DNA of 64,000 bases from CBDCTM01 sp965222005 (GTDB lineage Bacteria; Bacteroidota; Bacteroidia; Chitinophagales; Saprospiraceae), in NCBI GenBank assembly GCA_965222005.1, contig OZ244935.1:1798001-1862000 (forward strand), in the 5' to 3' direction. Shown here one piece after another: positions 47,274 to 55,570 of this stretch; position 1 is the first letter of the stretch; the number at the start of each line of letters is the position of its first letter. The position numbers were made by a program, and so were the translations under genes. Under the pieces are notes generated by a model. The model worked only from the letters and a program-made list of their open reading frames with translations. It searched no databases and was not told the DNA's origin.

Positions 47274-48437
47274 ATGATCAAAAATCTTATGACTATCAGC
47301 CTGGTGCTGCTTCTCGGCACCGTTCTGCCTGCGCAGGGCGATGGCATCCAATTCAACAAAGCCAACTGGGCAAAAATATTACAGCAGGCCTCTGAGCAGA
47401 ACCGGCTCATCTTTCTGGATGCATACACCAGCTGGTGCGGGCCCTGCAAGAAAATGGCGCGGGATGTATTTCCTCAGAAGAGCATCGGGGAGTTTTATAA
47501 TGCAAAATTTATCAATGTCAAACTCGATATGGAAAAAGGGGAAGGAATCGATGTGGCGCGGGATTATGATGTGAACGTCTATCCGACCTTGCTTTTCATA
47601 AGTGGTGATGGCACCCTCGTGCATCGTTCGGCTGGTTATCATACTGCCGATCAGTTTTTGGACCTTGGCAAAACGGCGCTCGACCCGGCCAAACAGCTCT
47701 CATCAATGATGAAACGATATGCTGAAGGAGATCGCTCTGCTGAATTTTTATACAATTATGCCAATGCCCGCTTTGATGCTTATGACGGAACGCATAGCGC
47801 GATAGCCGAAGAGTATATGGCTACACAGACGGATTGGAGCAGTCCGGAAAATATGGACTTTCTCTTTCAATTTGTCGGCGATGCGCATTCTCCCATGTTT
47901 GATTACCTCACTTCCCATCGGGCCGCTTTTATTGATCGCTTTGGCCAGCAAACCGTCATTGCTAAAATTCAGGATCTGATCTACAATACGGTTTATGACA
48001 GGCAGGAGAAGTCGAGCCTCGATCAGGTGGATGAGCTATTTGCCAAAGCCTATCCGGAAAAGGCAAAGCAGCTGTCAAGCGTCTTTCGGATGAATTACTA
48101 TCGGCAGGCCGGCGACCGGGCTAATTACGCCAAAGCTGCAGTCAACTATTTTAATGAATTTGACGGTAATCCGGATGAGCTCAATGAAGCAGCCTGGACT
48201 TTTTACCGGGTTATCAAAGACAAAAAGTTACTCAAAAAGGCACTGAAATGGTCTAAAAAATCCATTAAGATGGATGATAACTATTACAACAATGACACGT
48301 TGGCGGCCTTGTACTTTAAGCTGAAGAAGAAAAGAAAAGCTCGTAAAACGGCTGAAAAAGCAATTCGAATTGCCAAAAATAGTGGCGATGATTATTCCGA
48401 AACGGAAAAACTGCTCGATGATATTCGGAATATGTAG
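47274..48437 (+). CDS. Exported thioredoxin-fold protein, copy 2
   Basis: Paralogue of the preceding gene, same length (387 residues) and layout: signal peptide (LMTISLVLLLGTVLPAQ), thioredoxin domain with YTSWCGPCKKMARDVF and VNVYPTLLFISGDG, and a helical TPR-like C-terminal region (LAALYFKLKKKRKARKTAEKAIRIAKN). The two differ in most residues outside the active site, so the duplication is not recent. Shared operon with copy 1. Different client proteins are a reasonable guess. Confidence 0.88.
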   Translation: MIKNLMTISLVLLLGTVLPAQGDGIQFNKANWAKILQQASEQNRLIFLDAYTSWCGPCKKMARDVFPQKSIGEFYNAKFINVKLDMEKGEGIDVARDYDVNVYPTLLFISGDGTLVHRSAGYHTADQFLDLGKTALDPAKQLSSMMKRYAEGDRSAEFLYNYANARFDAYDGTHSAIAEEYMATQTDWSSPENMDFLFQFVGDAHSPMFDYLTSHRAAFIDRFGQQTVIAKIQDLIYNTVYDRQEKSSLDQVDELFAKAYPEKAKQLSSVFRMNYYRQAGDRANYAKAAVNYFNEFDGNPDELNEAAWTFYRVIKDKKLLKKALKWSKKSIKMDDNYYNNDTLAALYFKLKKKRKARKTAEKAIRIAKNSGDDYSETEKLLDDIRNM

Positions 48438-48607
48438 CCCAATCGTACCGGCAAATTCATAGACCCAACAAGGAGGGCGGCCCCCAAAGACACGTGTGCG
48501 CCTGGTTTTTTATTAATATTGGCGAAACAATTATGTGTTTTTATTAAAATTTAATACAAAACACTTGGTAGAACTAGCCAAATTGCATTACAATAAAATG
48601 TAAAGCT

Positions 48608-49585
48608 ATGATCTACCTCTTTTTGCGCCAACTTTTCAAACTTGCCATTCGCGTTTATTTTCGCAAAACCATCAGACAGTTCCGGCATACCCTTCCTGCT
48701 GATGGCCCACTCGTTATCCTGGCCAATCACAACAGCGCCATCATGGATGCCATCTTGTTGGGTGTGCTAATCGACCGGCCCCTGCATTTTCTTTCCCGGG
48801 GCGAATCATTCGACAAAGCCTGGAAACGCTGGCTGTGGTCGCTCTTCCACATGATCCCGATCTACCGGCGCGAATTCACCCCCGACCTGGTGAAATACAA
48901 TGACGATATTTTCGCCCATTGTGGCCGTTTGCTGAAACAAGGGAAGGCCTTGTTGATTTTTCCGGAAGGAAAAAGTAAGCTCGATAAAAGATTGGGAAAG
49001 GTAAAAACCGGAGCAGCCCGTATTCTGCTCGGCGCGGCAGCCAAAAGCAATTACTCGATGCCGATTACTGTTGTCCCTCTTGGTATCGATTACTCCAACC
49101 CGCACCGTTTTCGTTCCGAAGTAGTTGTTCGATCGAATGGAGCTATTGATATGAACCGCTTTTACCAACTGCATCGCAAGCAGCCGGAAGCGGCAATCAG
49201 GGCACTGACTGAGCAAGTAAAACAATCGCTTGAAGAAATGATCTGCCTGGATGGATCGGCCAAAAAGCACCTGAGCCCGCAGCAGGCAAAGCCTGGCCGG
49301 CCCTCTTATTTTCCTTTTATCATCAAAGAGCTGGTAGTAGCCTATGCCTATCTCAACCACTGCTGGATGCTGAAAAGTACGCAATGGCTGGCCAACCGTA
49401 CCTGCCGCCGGCGCGATTTTTACGGCACGCTTTTGCTAAGTCTGGGGACGCTGATTTTTTTGGTGGGATATAGTGTGCAGGTGATTTTGGTGTATGGACT
49501 GACCGCTTCTGTGTCGCTGGCCTTTATTTATCTCCTCAGCCTGATTGGAAGCGGGTGGTTGGCATTACAAATTTCAAAAATCTAA
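48608..49585 (+). CDS. PlsC-like 1-acyl-glycerol-3-phosphate acyltransferase family protein
   Basis: Membrane acyltransferase of 325 residues. The catalytic block is LANHNSAIMDAILLG (the H-x5-D variant seen in this phylum), followed by FLSRGESF, the FPEGKSKLDKRLGKVKTGAARI substrate-binding block and ITVVPLGIDYSN. Two hydrophobic segments near the C-terminus (LLLSLGTLIFLVGYSVQVILVYGL and ASVSLAFIYLLSLIGSGWLAL, about 275-322) anchor it. Likely acts in phospholipid or ornithine-lipid synthesis; the acceptor is not known. Three bases separate it from the next gene. Confidence 0.87.
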   Translation: MIYLFLRQLFKLAIRVYFRKTIRQFRHTLPADGPLVILANHNSAIMDAILLGVLIDRPLHFLSRGESFDKAWKRWLWSLFHMIPIYRREFTPDLVKYNDDIFAHCGRLLKQGKALLIFPEGKSKLDKRLGKVKTGAARILLGAAAKSNYSMPITVVPLGIDYSNPHRFRSEVVVRSNGAIDMNRFYQLHRKQPEAAIRALTEQVKQSLEEMICLDGSAKKHLSPQQAKPGRPSYFPFIIKELVVAYAYLNHCWMLKSTQWLANRTCRRRDFYGTLLLSLGTLIFLVGYSVQVILVYGLTASVSLAFIYLLSLIGSGWLALQISKI

Positions 49586-49588
49586 ACG

Positions 49589-50272
49589 ATGGACAAGAGA
49601 ATAACACTCATTATATTGCTGGGTTTGATATTGTCATCCGGTAGTTGTTTTAAAGAGGATTTGTATGATGGTCAGGGTTGTAAACAATCATGCTTGGGAT
49701 TTGAAGGTTTTGTGTTTGATCCCAACAATGGGATGTATGTGAATGGTGTGGAGGTTCAAGTCAAGCATAGAGTATCAAGTGGTTTTTTCTCAGTTGACAC
49801 CAACTTAATAGGACAAACGAGTACAGATGCAAATGGTTTTTTCCATTTTGGATTTGGAGCAAAAGACTATCTGGAGAGAGGCCGGTTCTTGATAGAATAT
49901 CACAAAAAAGGCTATTTGTTTGGAGCGTATTTGGGGAAGCGTACATTTTTTTCTCTGGATTCGAGCAATTTGGATATTCCTGTGAATGCTGACATAGAAC
50001 TTATTCCCAAAGCGTATCTTCAACTAAAGATGAAGAGAGATTATTTGTGGAATTATAAGGATTTGAGCATTAAATATGATGTTTACAAAGGTAGCTATTC
50101 GCATTCGTCTGTTCCAATAATAAACGGCAACCTCATGCTGCTTAAGGTAGCGGGCGATCAAAATTTCAGATTTTGGTATGGGTATAAAAAAGACGGAGTT
50201 CAGGTAGGAAAAGCCGATACTTTGTTTATTCCAATGGGGGATACGCTAGTATATCAGATGGTGATTGACTAG
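49589..50272 (+). CDS. Lipoprotein with carboxypeptidase-regulatory-like fold
   Basis: A 227-residue lipoprotein, signal core ITLIILLGLILSSGSC, Cys20 as the probable lipid site. Residues about 38-110 (FEGFVFDPNNGMYVNGVEVQV ... GQTSTDANGFFHFGFG) look like a CarboxypepD_reg/transthyretin-like beta-sandwich. The rest is beta-rich with many Tyr and Phe. Codon use is more AT-rich than in neighbouring housekeeping genes, suggesting an accessory gene. Close spacing (3 bases) to the acyltransferase suggests one transcript. Function unknown. Confidence 0.78.
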   Translation: MDKRITLIILLGLILSSGSCFKEDLYDGQGCKQSCLGFEGFVFDPNNGMYVNGVEVQVKHRVSSGFFSVDTNLIGQTSTDANGFFHFGFGAKDYLERGRFLIEYHKKGYLFGAYLGKRTFFSLDSSNLDIPVNADIELIPKAYLQLKMKRDYLWNYKDLSIKYDVYKGSYSHSSVPIINGNLMLLKVAGDQNFRFWYGYKKDGVQVGKADTLFIPMGDTLVYQMVID

Positions 50273-50275
50273 GGC

Positions 50276-51046
50276 TTACAAATCAATCTCTACCAACACC
50301 GGGCAGTGATCCGAATGTACGGCCTCATTGATCTGCCGGGCATTCAAGAGATGGTCCTTTAAATTGTTGGTGACGGATTGGTAATCGATGCGCCAGCCCT
50401 TGTTGTTGGCCCGGGCATTGGCCCGGTAGCTCCACCAGCTGTATTCTACCTTGTCGGGGTTGAGATGACGGAAGGCATCGGTGAAGCCATCCTCAAACCA
50501 CTGGCTGAGCCAGGCCCGCTCTTCCGGCAGAAAGCCTGAATTGGTCTTATTGCGGACGGGATCGTGGATGTCGATTTCGGTATGGGCGATGTTGTAGTCA
50601 CCAACAATGATAAGCTTTGATCGTTCTTTTCGAAGAGCTTTCACAAAGCGGTAAAAATCATCCAGGAATTTCATTTTGAAGGCCTGGCGTTCATCGCCGC
50701 TGGTACCGGAAGGGAAGTAGCAGTTGAGCAGCGTCCAGTCGCCAAAATCGGTGCGGAGGATGCGCCCTTCCTGATCGTACTTTTCAATCCCACAACCATA
50801 CAGCACCTGATCGGGCGGTTGTTTGCTAAAAGTAGCTACACTGCTGTATCCTCTCTTTTGAGCAGAAAACCAATGGTGGTGATAGCCCAGCTCTTCGAAT
50901 AGCTCAACAGGCACCTGTTGTTTATGAGCTTTGGTTTCCTGTAGGCAAACGATATCAAAGTCATTTGTTTTGAGCCAATCTACAAAGCCTTTCCGCAAGG
51001 CTGCACGGATACCATTGACGTTGTAGGAGATGATGCGAAGGGCCAT
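50276..51046 (-). CDS. xth: Exodeoxyribonuclease III
   Basis: AP endonuclease/3'-5' exonuclease for base-excision repair. From ATG 51046 (MALRIISYNVNGIRAALRKGF) the protein has 256 residues; an in-frame ATG eight codons earlier is less likely. Family motifs: ISYNVNGIRAA, CLQETKA (metal Glu), LLNCYFPSG, IIVGDYNIAHTEIDIHDP (catalytic Asp/Asn), SWWSYRANARANNKGWRIDY and the terminal SDHCPVLVEID (catalytic His). Its 3' end is only 3 bases from the stop of the lipoprotein gene. Confidence 0.95.
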   Translation of the reverse strand: MALRIISYNVNGIRAALRKGFVDWLKTNDFDIVCLQETKAHKQQVPVELFEELGYHHHWFSAQKRGYSSVATFSKQPPDQVLYGCGIEKYDQEGRILRTDFGDWTLLNCYFPSGTSGDERQAFKMKFLDDFYRFVKALRKERSKLIIVGDYNIAHTEIDIHDPVRNKTNSGFLPEERAWLSQWFEDGFTDAFRHLNPDKVEYSWWSYRANARANNKGWRIDYQSVTNNLKDHLLNARQINEAVHSDHCPVLVEIDL

Positions 51047-51160
51047 GATCTGGAAACTGGTGAACGGCAAATCTAGCCTTTTGCATAGAGTATTAAAAAT
51101 TGCGTATCTTCAAAACAGCTTCTTAAAGATAATCAACCTCTATTTTACGTTATATTTCCG

Positions 51161-51604
51161 ATGATGAGAAGAAAAGCTGTTTTACTGACACTGATTTTTG
51201 GCTGTAGCTTCGTTTGCCCGGGCGCCCAAACCAATGTGGATTGGTTTGTACTGGCAGATGTGCAATTTGAAAAGAAATACTCCTCCTCATTGGGCTACTC
51301 CGTTGACGAAGCGACCTTTGGGGACTGGGTAAAGCAATACGATGGTAAGGAAGTGACCATCACCGGTTATGTGATACCGCTGGATGTGATGGGCACGGCG
51401 CTGGCCTTGTCGGCCAATCCGAATGCGAGCTGCTTTTTTTGTGGTGCTGCCGGCCCCGAAACAGTGCTCGACCTTCGCCTCAGCCCGAATGTAGAGCAGC
51501 GATTCAACATGGATGACCTGGCTACCTTCAAAGGCACCTTAAAGCTCAATAAGCGCAACGATTATCAGTTTACCTACATGTTGCTCAATGCTGAGCCACT
51601 CTGA
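51161..51604 (+). CDS. Small periplasmic OB-fold-like protein
   Basis: A 147-residue exported protein, signal core AVLLTLIFGCSFVCPGAQ. The mature part is WFVLADVQFEKKY...FGDWVKQYDGKEVTITGYVIPLD, then SANPNASCFFCGAAGPETVLDLRL and ATFKGTLKLNKRNDYQFTYMLLNAEPL. The strand pattern around GKxVTITGYxIPLD and FKGTLKLN is like an OB-fold, and the SCFFCGAAGPE segment looks like a conserved family signature in this phylum. CFFC could bind metal or form a disulfide. Role unknown. Confidence 0.8.
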   Translation: MMRRKAVLLTLIFGCSFVCPGAQTNVDWFVLADVQFEKKYSSSLGYSVDEATFGDWVKQYDGKEVTITGYVIPLDVMGTALALSANPNASCFFCGAAGPETVLDLRLSPNVEQRFNMDDLATFKGTLKLNKRNDYQFTYMLLNAEPL

Positions 51605-51616
51605 TTTGTGCTCCGC

Positions 51617-51814
51617 TCAATTGTCGGTCCGGGTGTTGGCAAATACCCTGTCGAGCACATCATTCATCTCTCTGTCCAATTCCAGGAAGTAAGTACCTAC
51701 GTAAATGTAATTGTAAAGCAAAGCCTCTCTCAAAATTTCAAACTGGGTTTCATCTTCCGTGTGATCGGCTATCCAGTCGATGCCTTCGAGTTGTGAGTTG
51801 AATGTAATTTTCAT
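51617..51814 (-). CDS. Small acidic hypothetical protein
   Basis: A 65-residue frame (MKITFNSQLEGIDWIADHTE to VFANTRTDN) with ATG, protein-like composition, and an amphipathic helix (FEILREALLYNYIYVGTYFLELDREMNDVLDRV). It has no signal peptide and would be cytosolic. It is convergent with the preceding gene, 12 bases away. No family is recognised. Confidence 0.5.
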   Translation of the reverse strand: MKITFNSQLEGIDWIADHTEDETQFEILREALLYNYIYVGTYFLELDREMNDVLDRVFANTRTDN

Positions 51815-52199
51815 GCGATGTGTATGTTCTGGTTTATGAAATGATTAGGTTGCCTGGCCTTTGGGTATGCAAAAGAAAGTGCCCTGATTGGACTTAAGCA
51901 TGGCGAAAGATCATCGTAAATTTGAGGTGGACTGAGGTGAAATATGAAAGCGAGAGAAGTTGTAGCGACTCAGACAAAGTTGGGTTGTTTTTAAAAAATA
52001 AAAACACCAAAAAACGGATTTTGTGACAGGGAAAAAGTAGAAACCGGGCGGTTCGCGGGCACACGAGATTTGGCGAAAATAGAAACATCATAACACTTAT
52101 GGCGCTGATGAATGTAGATAATGGGTTATTCTGTTCATTAAATATTTGAAATTAGTTATATTAGCCATTGCCGTTACTAAAATTTGAACCCTTTTACAA
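51815..52199. other. AT-rich intergenic region before the LytTR gene
   Basis: These 385 bases contain no convincing gene. TAAAATTTGAACCC near 52177-52190 precedes the LytTR gene by about 10-20 bases and resembles a -7 box with one extra base. A short GTTTTTA/TAAAAAC pairing lies near 51987-52006. Nothing else stands out. Confidence 0.45.
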
Positions 52200-52958
52200 A
52201 TGAGAGCCATCATTGTGGATGACGAGCCTCAAAGTCATCTGGCACTGAGAGAACTACTTTCCCAAAGCCACCCGGAGGTTGAAATCATCGCCTCTGGTAA
52301 TAGCGTAAAGCAAGGCTGCCAACTTATCCAACAACATGCTCCGGATATACTCTTCCTCGATATTGAAATGCCCGACGGGCTGGGGTTTGATGTATTGAAA
52401 AGGTTTCATGGTCACACCTTTCAGGTAATTTTTATTACTGCGCATAACGAGTATGCGATTACTGCCATCAAATTCGGTGCCTTAGACTATCTGCTCAAAC
52501 CTGTGGAAAGAGAGGAGCTTGCCAAAGCCTTGGAAAGGGTGAAGAAAAAATTGAATGAGCGGATATCCAAAGATCAGGTGCAGATACTTTTTGAATCTAT
52601 TCTCAATCAGGAAGTGAAGCGTTTGCCGAGCCGAATTGCCATCTCTACTTCGGAAGGTATCTTATACAAGCAGATAAGTGATATTATACGATTGGAAGCC
52701 CATCAAAATTATACGGAATTTACCATTCATAAGCATACAAAAAAGATACTGGCGTCTCATAACATTGGCTATTTTTCAGAGCAATTCGAGTCGTACAAGG
52801 AGTTTAAAAAATCGCATCGTTCTCATGTAGTCAACCTCTGTTTTGTTGAAAAATATGTGAAAGCGGATGGTGGCTACCTGGTGATGAAAAACGGCGACGA
52901 GGTACCTGTGTCCAGGTCCAACCGGAATGATTTGCTTGGCGGGTTGGATGACTTGTAA
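52200..52958 (+). CDS. LytTR-family response regulator
   Basis: DNA-binding response regulator of 252 residues. Receiver: AIIVDDEPQ, phospho-acceptor Asp54 in LFLDIEMPDG, Thr in FITAHNEYA and Lys in DYLLKPVER. The C-terminal LytTR domain (about 147-250) has RIAISTSEGILYKQISDIIRLEAHQNYTEF and FKKSHRSHVVNLCFVEKY. It is the natural partner of the LytS-type sensor kinase at 55571, although two other genes lie between; the pair probably controls genes including those it encloses. Confidence 0.92.
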   Translation: MRAIIVDDEPQSHLALRELLSQSHPEVEIIASGNSVKQGCQLIQQHAPDILFLDIEMPDGLGFDVLKRFHGHTFQVIFITAHNEYAITAIKFGALDYLLKPVEREELAKALERVKKKLNERISKDQVQILFESILNQEVKRLPSRIAISTSEGILYKQISDIIRLEAHQNYTEFTIHKHTKKILASHNIGYFSEQFESYKEFKKSHRSHVVNLCFVEKYVKADGGYLVMKNGDEVPVSRSNRNDLLGGLDDL

Positions 52959-53097
52959 AGCAGTCCAGGCATTCGTTGGTACATCAAACTGCCCGATTCC
53001 TATATTAAAACAGGCGTTTCGTTAATCAATTGCCATGCAGAGTGGGAGCTGGGTTATATTTAGGAAACCTTTGAAAATTGAGAAGAGGATTTATAAC

Positions 53098-53162
53098 TCA
53101 GGCGCCTGATGAGTATTAGCGAAGCTCAATCGCCTGTGCTATATAGCACGAAAGGATTGAGC
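53098..53162. promoter_or_regulatory. Adjacent and nested palindromes before the peroxidase genes
   Basis: TCAGGCGCCTGA (53098-53109) is a perfect 12-base palindrome. 14 bases on, GCTCAATC (53124-53131) pairs with GATTGAGC (53155-53162), enclosing a second perfect palindrome GTGCTATATAGCAC (53136-53149). The set lies 84 bases before the 116-residue gene. It may be an operator, a leader RNA structure or the terminator of the LytTR gene; no U-run follows. Confidence 0.5.
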
Positions 53163-53246
53163 GTGTATATCACTCTCGAACCGCCAGCGGTATAATCTTT
53201 TGAATAATACTTGAACACATTCATAATAAACTAAACTTATTGCGAC

Positions 53247-53597
53247 ATGGCTTATACAACAATCGATCAATTCAAACATGATAATGGCGAAGTCGTTATC
53301 AGCCAGGGCAATTTCCAGCCCGGCAGCACCCTGTTTTATCAAGCTGATCTGGATTTGGTGAATAACCAGACTAATTGCGTTAGCATGGCCACCTACCATG
53401 TCACCTTTGAGCGATATGATGATTCCAATGGTGGGGTCATTCATATTACAGTTATGGTAGGTGTTGATGGCAACGGCAAATACATGTTAGATGATAACAG
53501 TAAATCGGCGTTACCCTGGCCTCCTTATTATCACGATGACGATGATGCCTATGCGCCCGGCAGCTATCTTTTGTCAGGCAATTTCCAATCTTCCTAG
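53247..53597 (+). CDS. Unknown 116-residue protein next to DyP peroxidase
   Basis: A short beta-rich soluble protein (MAYTTIDQFKHDNGEVVISQ, ADLDLVNNQTNCVSMATYHVTFERYDD, VIHITVMVGVDGNGKYML) with an acidic, proline- and tyrosine-rich end (PWPPYYHDDDDAYAPGSY). There is no signal peptide or transmembrane segment. The HDDDD cluster could bind metal. It precedes the DyP gene by 5-44 bases and is almost surely cotranscribed with it. I do not recognise the family. Confidence 0.7.
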   Translation: MAYTTIDQFKHDNGEVVISQGNFQPGSTLFYQADLDLVNNQTNCVSMATYHVTFERYDDSNGGVIHITVMVGVDGNGKYMLDDNSKSALPWPPYYHDDDDAYAPGSYLLSGNFQSS

Positions 53598-53641
53598 CGG
53601 CTATGGACGCAGCATTATTCATCAAAAAAAAACCTCGAACT

Positions 53642-55516
53642 ATGAGTACAAAATCAAATGCCCCGCTGATAGAAAAATCCAGGCCCTATGATCCGAAGTG
53701 GCCTTTAAAAAAAATACTGGCTTTGCGTCCGCTCAGAAAGGATATGAAAGGATATGAAGAGGAGGTAAAAAAAGTGCAAAAAATAAATGAGCTCAACAAG
53801 CTGCCAACTCCTGACCGGCTGATTTCCTGGGAAGAGAATAAAGCGGAAAAACTGAAAGAGTTGAAAGAAAGAAGGGACCGCTATCATAAAACGATGGATA
53901 AAAAAGAACAGGAGATAGTCAGTAGAATTGAGAAGCTGAATGCAGAGCTAAAAGAGATCAAAGGCTATCAATCAGGAAATGCTAAGAAGAAGTTGGAGAG
54001 GATGGAAATAGTGGAAAAAGGATTAGAAAAAGATATAGCTACGGCTGTGGATGAACACAAAAGAATAAAAAAGGAGAGGAATGATATGGATCAAATGTAC
54101 ACCTACAAAAAGGCGCAATATACTACCGATGTTGTGCATGGACTGTCAGGAATTTTAAGCAGCCAGGACATTCAAATCAATGGCAAATGGCCACAACCCG
54201 ATTATCGGAAATACAAGCTGGGCAGGCTACTGCAAAACTGTCAGGCCAACATACTGGAACATCACAAAAAGCAAAACGCGCTCTTTGCTTTTATAAAATT
54301 TGTAAAAGGAAAAGAAAAGGAAGTCAAAAGATTGGCTGTCAATTTTAAGGAATTCAAACTCACCTCGGCCTACGATCAGCTTTTGGCAAAAGAAGGGAAT
54401 AAATCCATCGATCGAGTCAGGTGTTTGTATTTAACCTATGCCGGCTATAAATACCTCGGCATCAAAGACCACCTCATCCCCGATGATGGCTCCGGGGCAT
54501 TTAGAGAGGGGCTGATGAACCGTACCTCCTTCGGCCGATATGCAGATGCCAATAAACTGGACTCCAAATTCAGTGGCGAAATTCATGCCCTGCTGCTAAT
54601 TGGATTTGATGAAGATGCGGAGCAGCCAACTAAACTTAAACAGATCAGGGCCAATGTGCTGAAAGTCTTCCAGGAAGGAATCTGTGAAGTATTCTTTGAA
54701 ACAAGTACATTGAAGCCACAATATCAAAATGGTAAACCGATCTATGAAGGGAAAGAATCGCATGAATGGTTTGGCTTTAGAGACGGGATCAGCAATCCCC
54801 GGTTTTTTACCAGCAAAAAATATGACTCGGAGCCCTCTCCGCTCAACCTCGCGCTGAGAAGTGATCCGCTGGGGGGGCAGCCGTATGCCTGCGGCAGCTT
54901 TCTGGCTTTTGTAAAGATGCAGCAAAATGTGAAGGCTTTTCAAAAAGCTACTCAAAAAATAGCGGACAAGTTGGACATCAGTGAGGAGCGGGCCGGCGCT
55001 TTGCTGATAGGTCGCCACAAAGATGGTTTGCCGATCACAGAAAACAAAAGCAAGGCCAGGGATGAGAGAAGCCTTGAACCCCAAAAACTCAATAGCTTCA
55101 ATTATCAGGACGATGCTGACGGACTCAAATGCCCCCTCCATGCCCACATTCGCAAAGCAAACCCCAGACGCCCGGGAGATGAGCGGAGAAGAATTGTTCG
55201 CCGTGGGATGATTTATGGCAACAACAATACAGATGAGAAAGGCCTCCTGTTTATGTCTTTCCAAAGTAAGCTGCAGTACCAATTTGAAGATATGGTGAAC
55301 CGCTATTTGTTTCGCTATGATTCCACCGACAAAGATGATGGCTCTGATCCCTTGCTCGCCAATGACTATGGCTATCGGAAATACGCGCTGAAATATGGTG
55401 ATAAAACGAAAAGAGGTATTCGCCTCAATCAGGAAATAGTTACCTTCAAAGGAGGAATGTATTTTTTTGCACCGTCTATTTCCTTTTTTGAAGAGGTGTT
55501 ACCCAACATGCTCTAG
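53642..55516 (+). CDS. DyP-type heme peroxidase with N-terminal coiled coil
   Basis: Predicted dye-decolorizing-type heme peroxidase. From ATG 53642 (MSTKSNAPLIEK; A-rich leader) it has 624 residues; an in-frame ATG at 53603 would add 13. The DyP fold begins near residue 185 (GRLLQNCQANILEHHKKQNAL) and has LYLTYAGYKYLGI, the GxxDG motif WFGFRDGISNP with catalytic Asp, a probable heme-ligand His in CPLHAHIRKANPR, and RRIVRRGMIYG. Residues about 30-165 form a highly charged Lys/Glu coiled coil not found in ordinary DyP enzymes. No signal peptide or Tat motif is seen. It shares a transcript with the 116-residue gene. Confidence 0.88.
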   Translation: MSTKSNAPLIEKSRPYDPKWPLKKILALRPLRKDMKGYEEEVKKVQKINELNKLPTPDRLISWEENKAEKLKELKERRDRYHKTMDKKEQEIVSRIEKLNAELKEIKGYQSGNAKKKLERMEIVEKGLEKDIATAVDEHKRIKKERNDMDQMYTYKKAQYTTDVVHGLSGILSSQDIQINGKWPQPDYRKYKLGRLLQNCQANILEHHKKQNALFAFIKFVKGKEKEVKRLAVNFKEFKLTSAYDQLLAKEGNKSIDRVRCLYLTYAGYKYLGIKDHLIPDDGSGAFREGLMNRTSFGRYADANKLDSKFSGEIHALLLIGFDEDAEQPTKLKQIRANVLKVFQEGICEVFFETSTLKPQYQNGKPIYEGKESHEWFGFRDGISNPRFFTSKKYDSEPSPLNLALRSDPLGGQPYACGSFLAFVKMQQNVKAFQKATQKIADKLDISEERAGALLIGRHKDGLPITENKSKARDERSLEPQKLNSFNYQDDADGLKCPLHAHIRKANPRRPGDERRRIVRRGMIYGNNNTDEKGLLFMSFQSKLQYQFEDMVNRYLFRYDSTDKDDGSDPLLANDYGYRKYALKYGDKTKRGIRLNQEIVTFKGGMYFFAPSISFFEEVLPNML

Positions 55517-55570
55517 GAGGTGTTTACGATAGGAGGCAAGTAGGCAGGGCTCCAGTAAGTTGTTGTAACA

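Noticed and set aside
51894..52091. 65-codon minus-strand frame rich in Phe and Leu
   Set aside because: Composition follows the AT-rich noncoding DNA; no start context.
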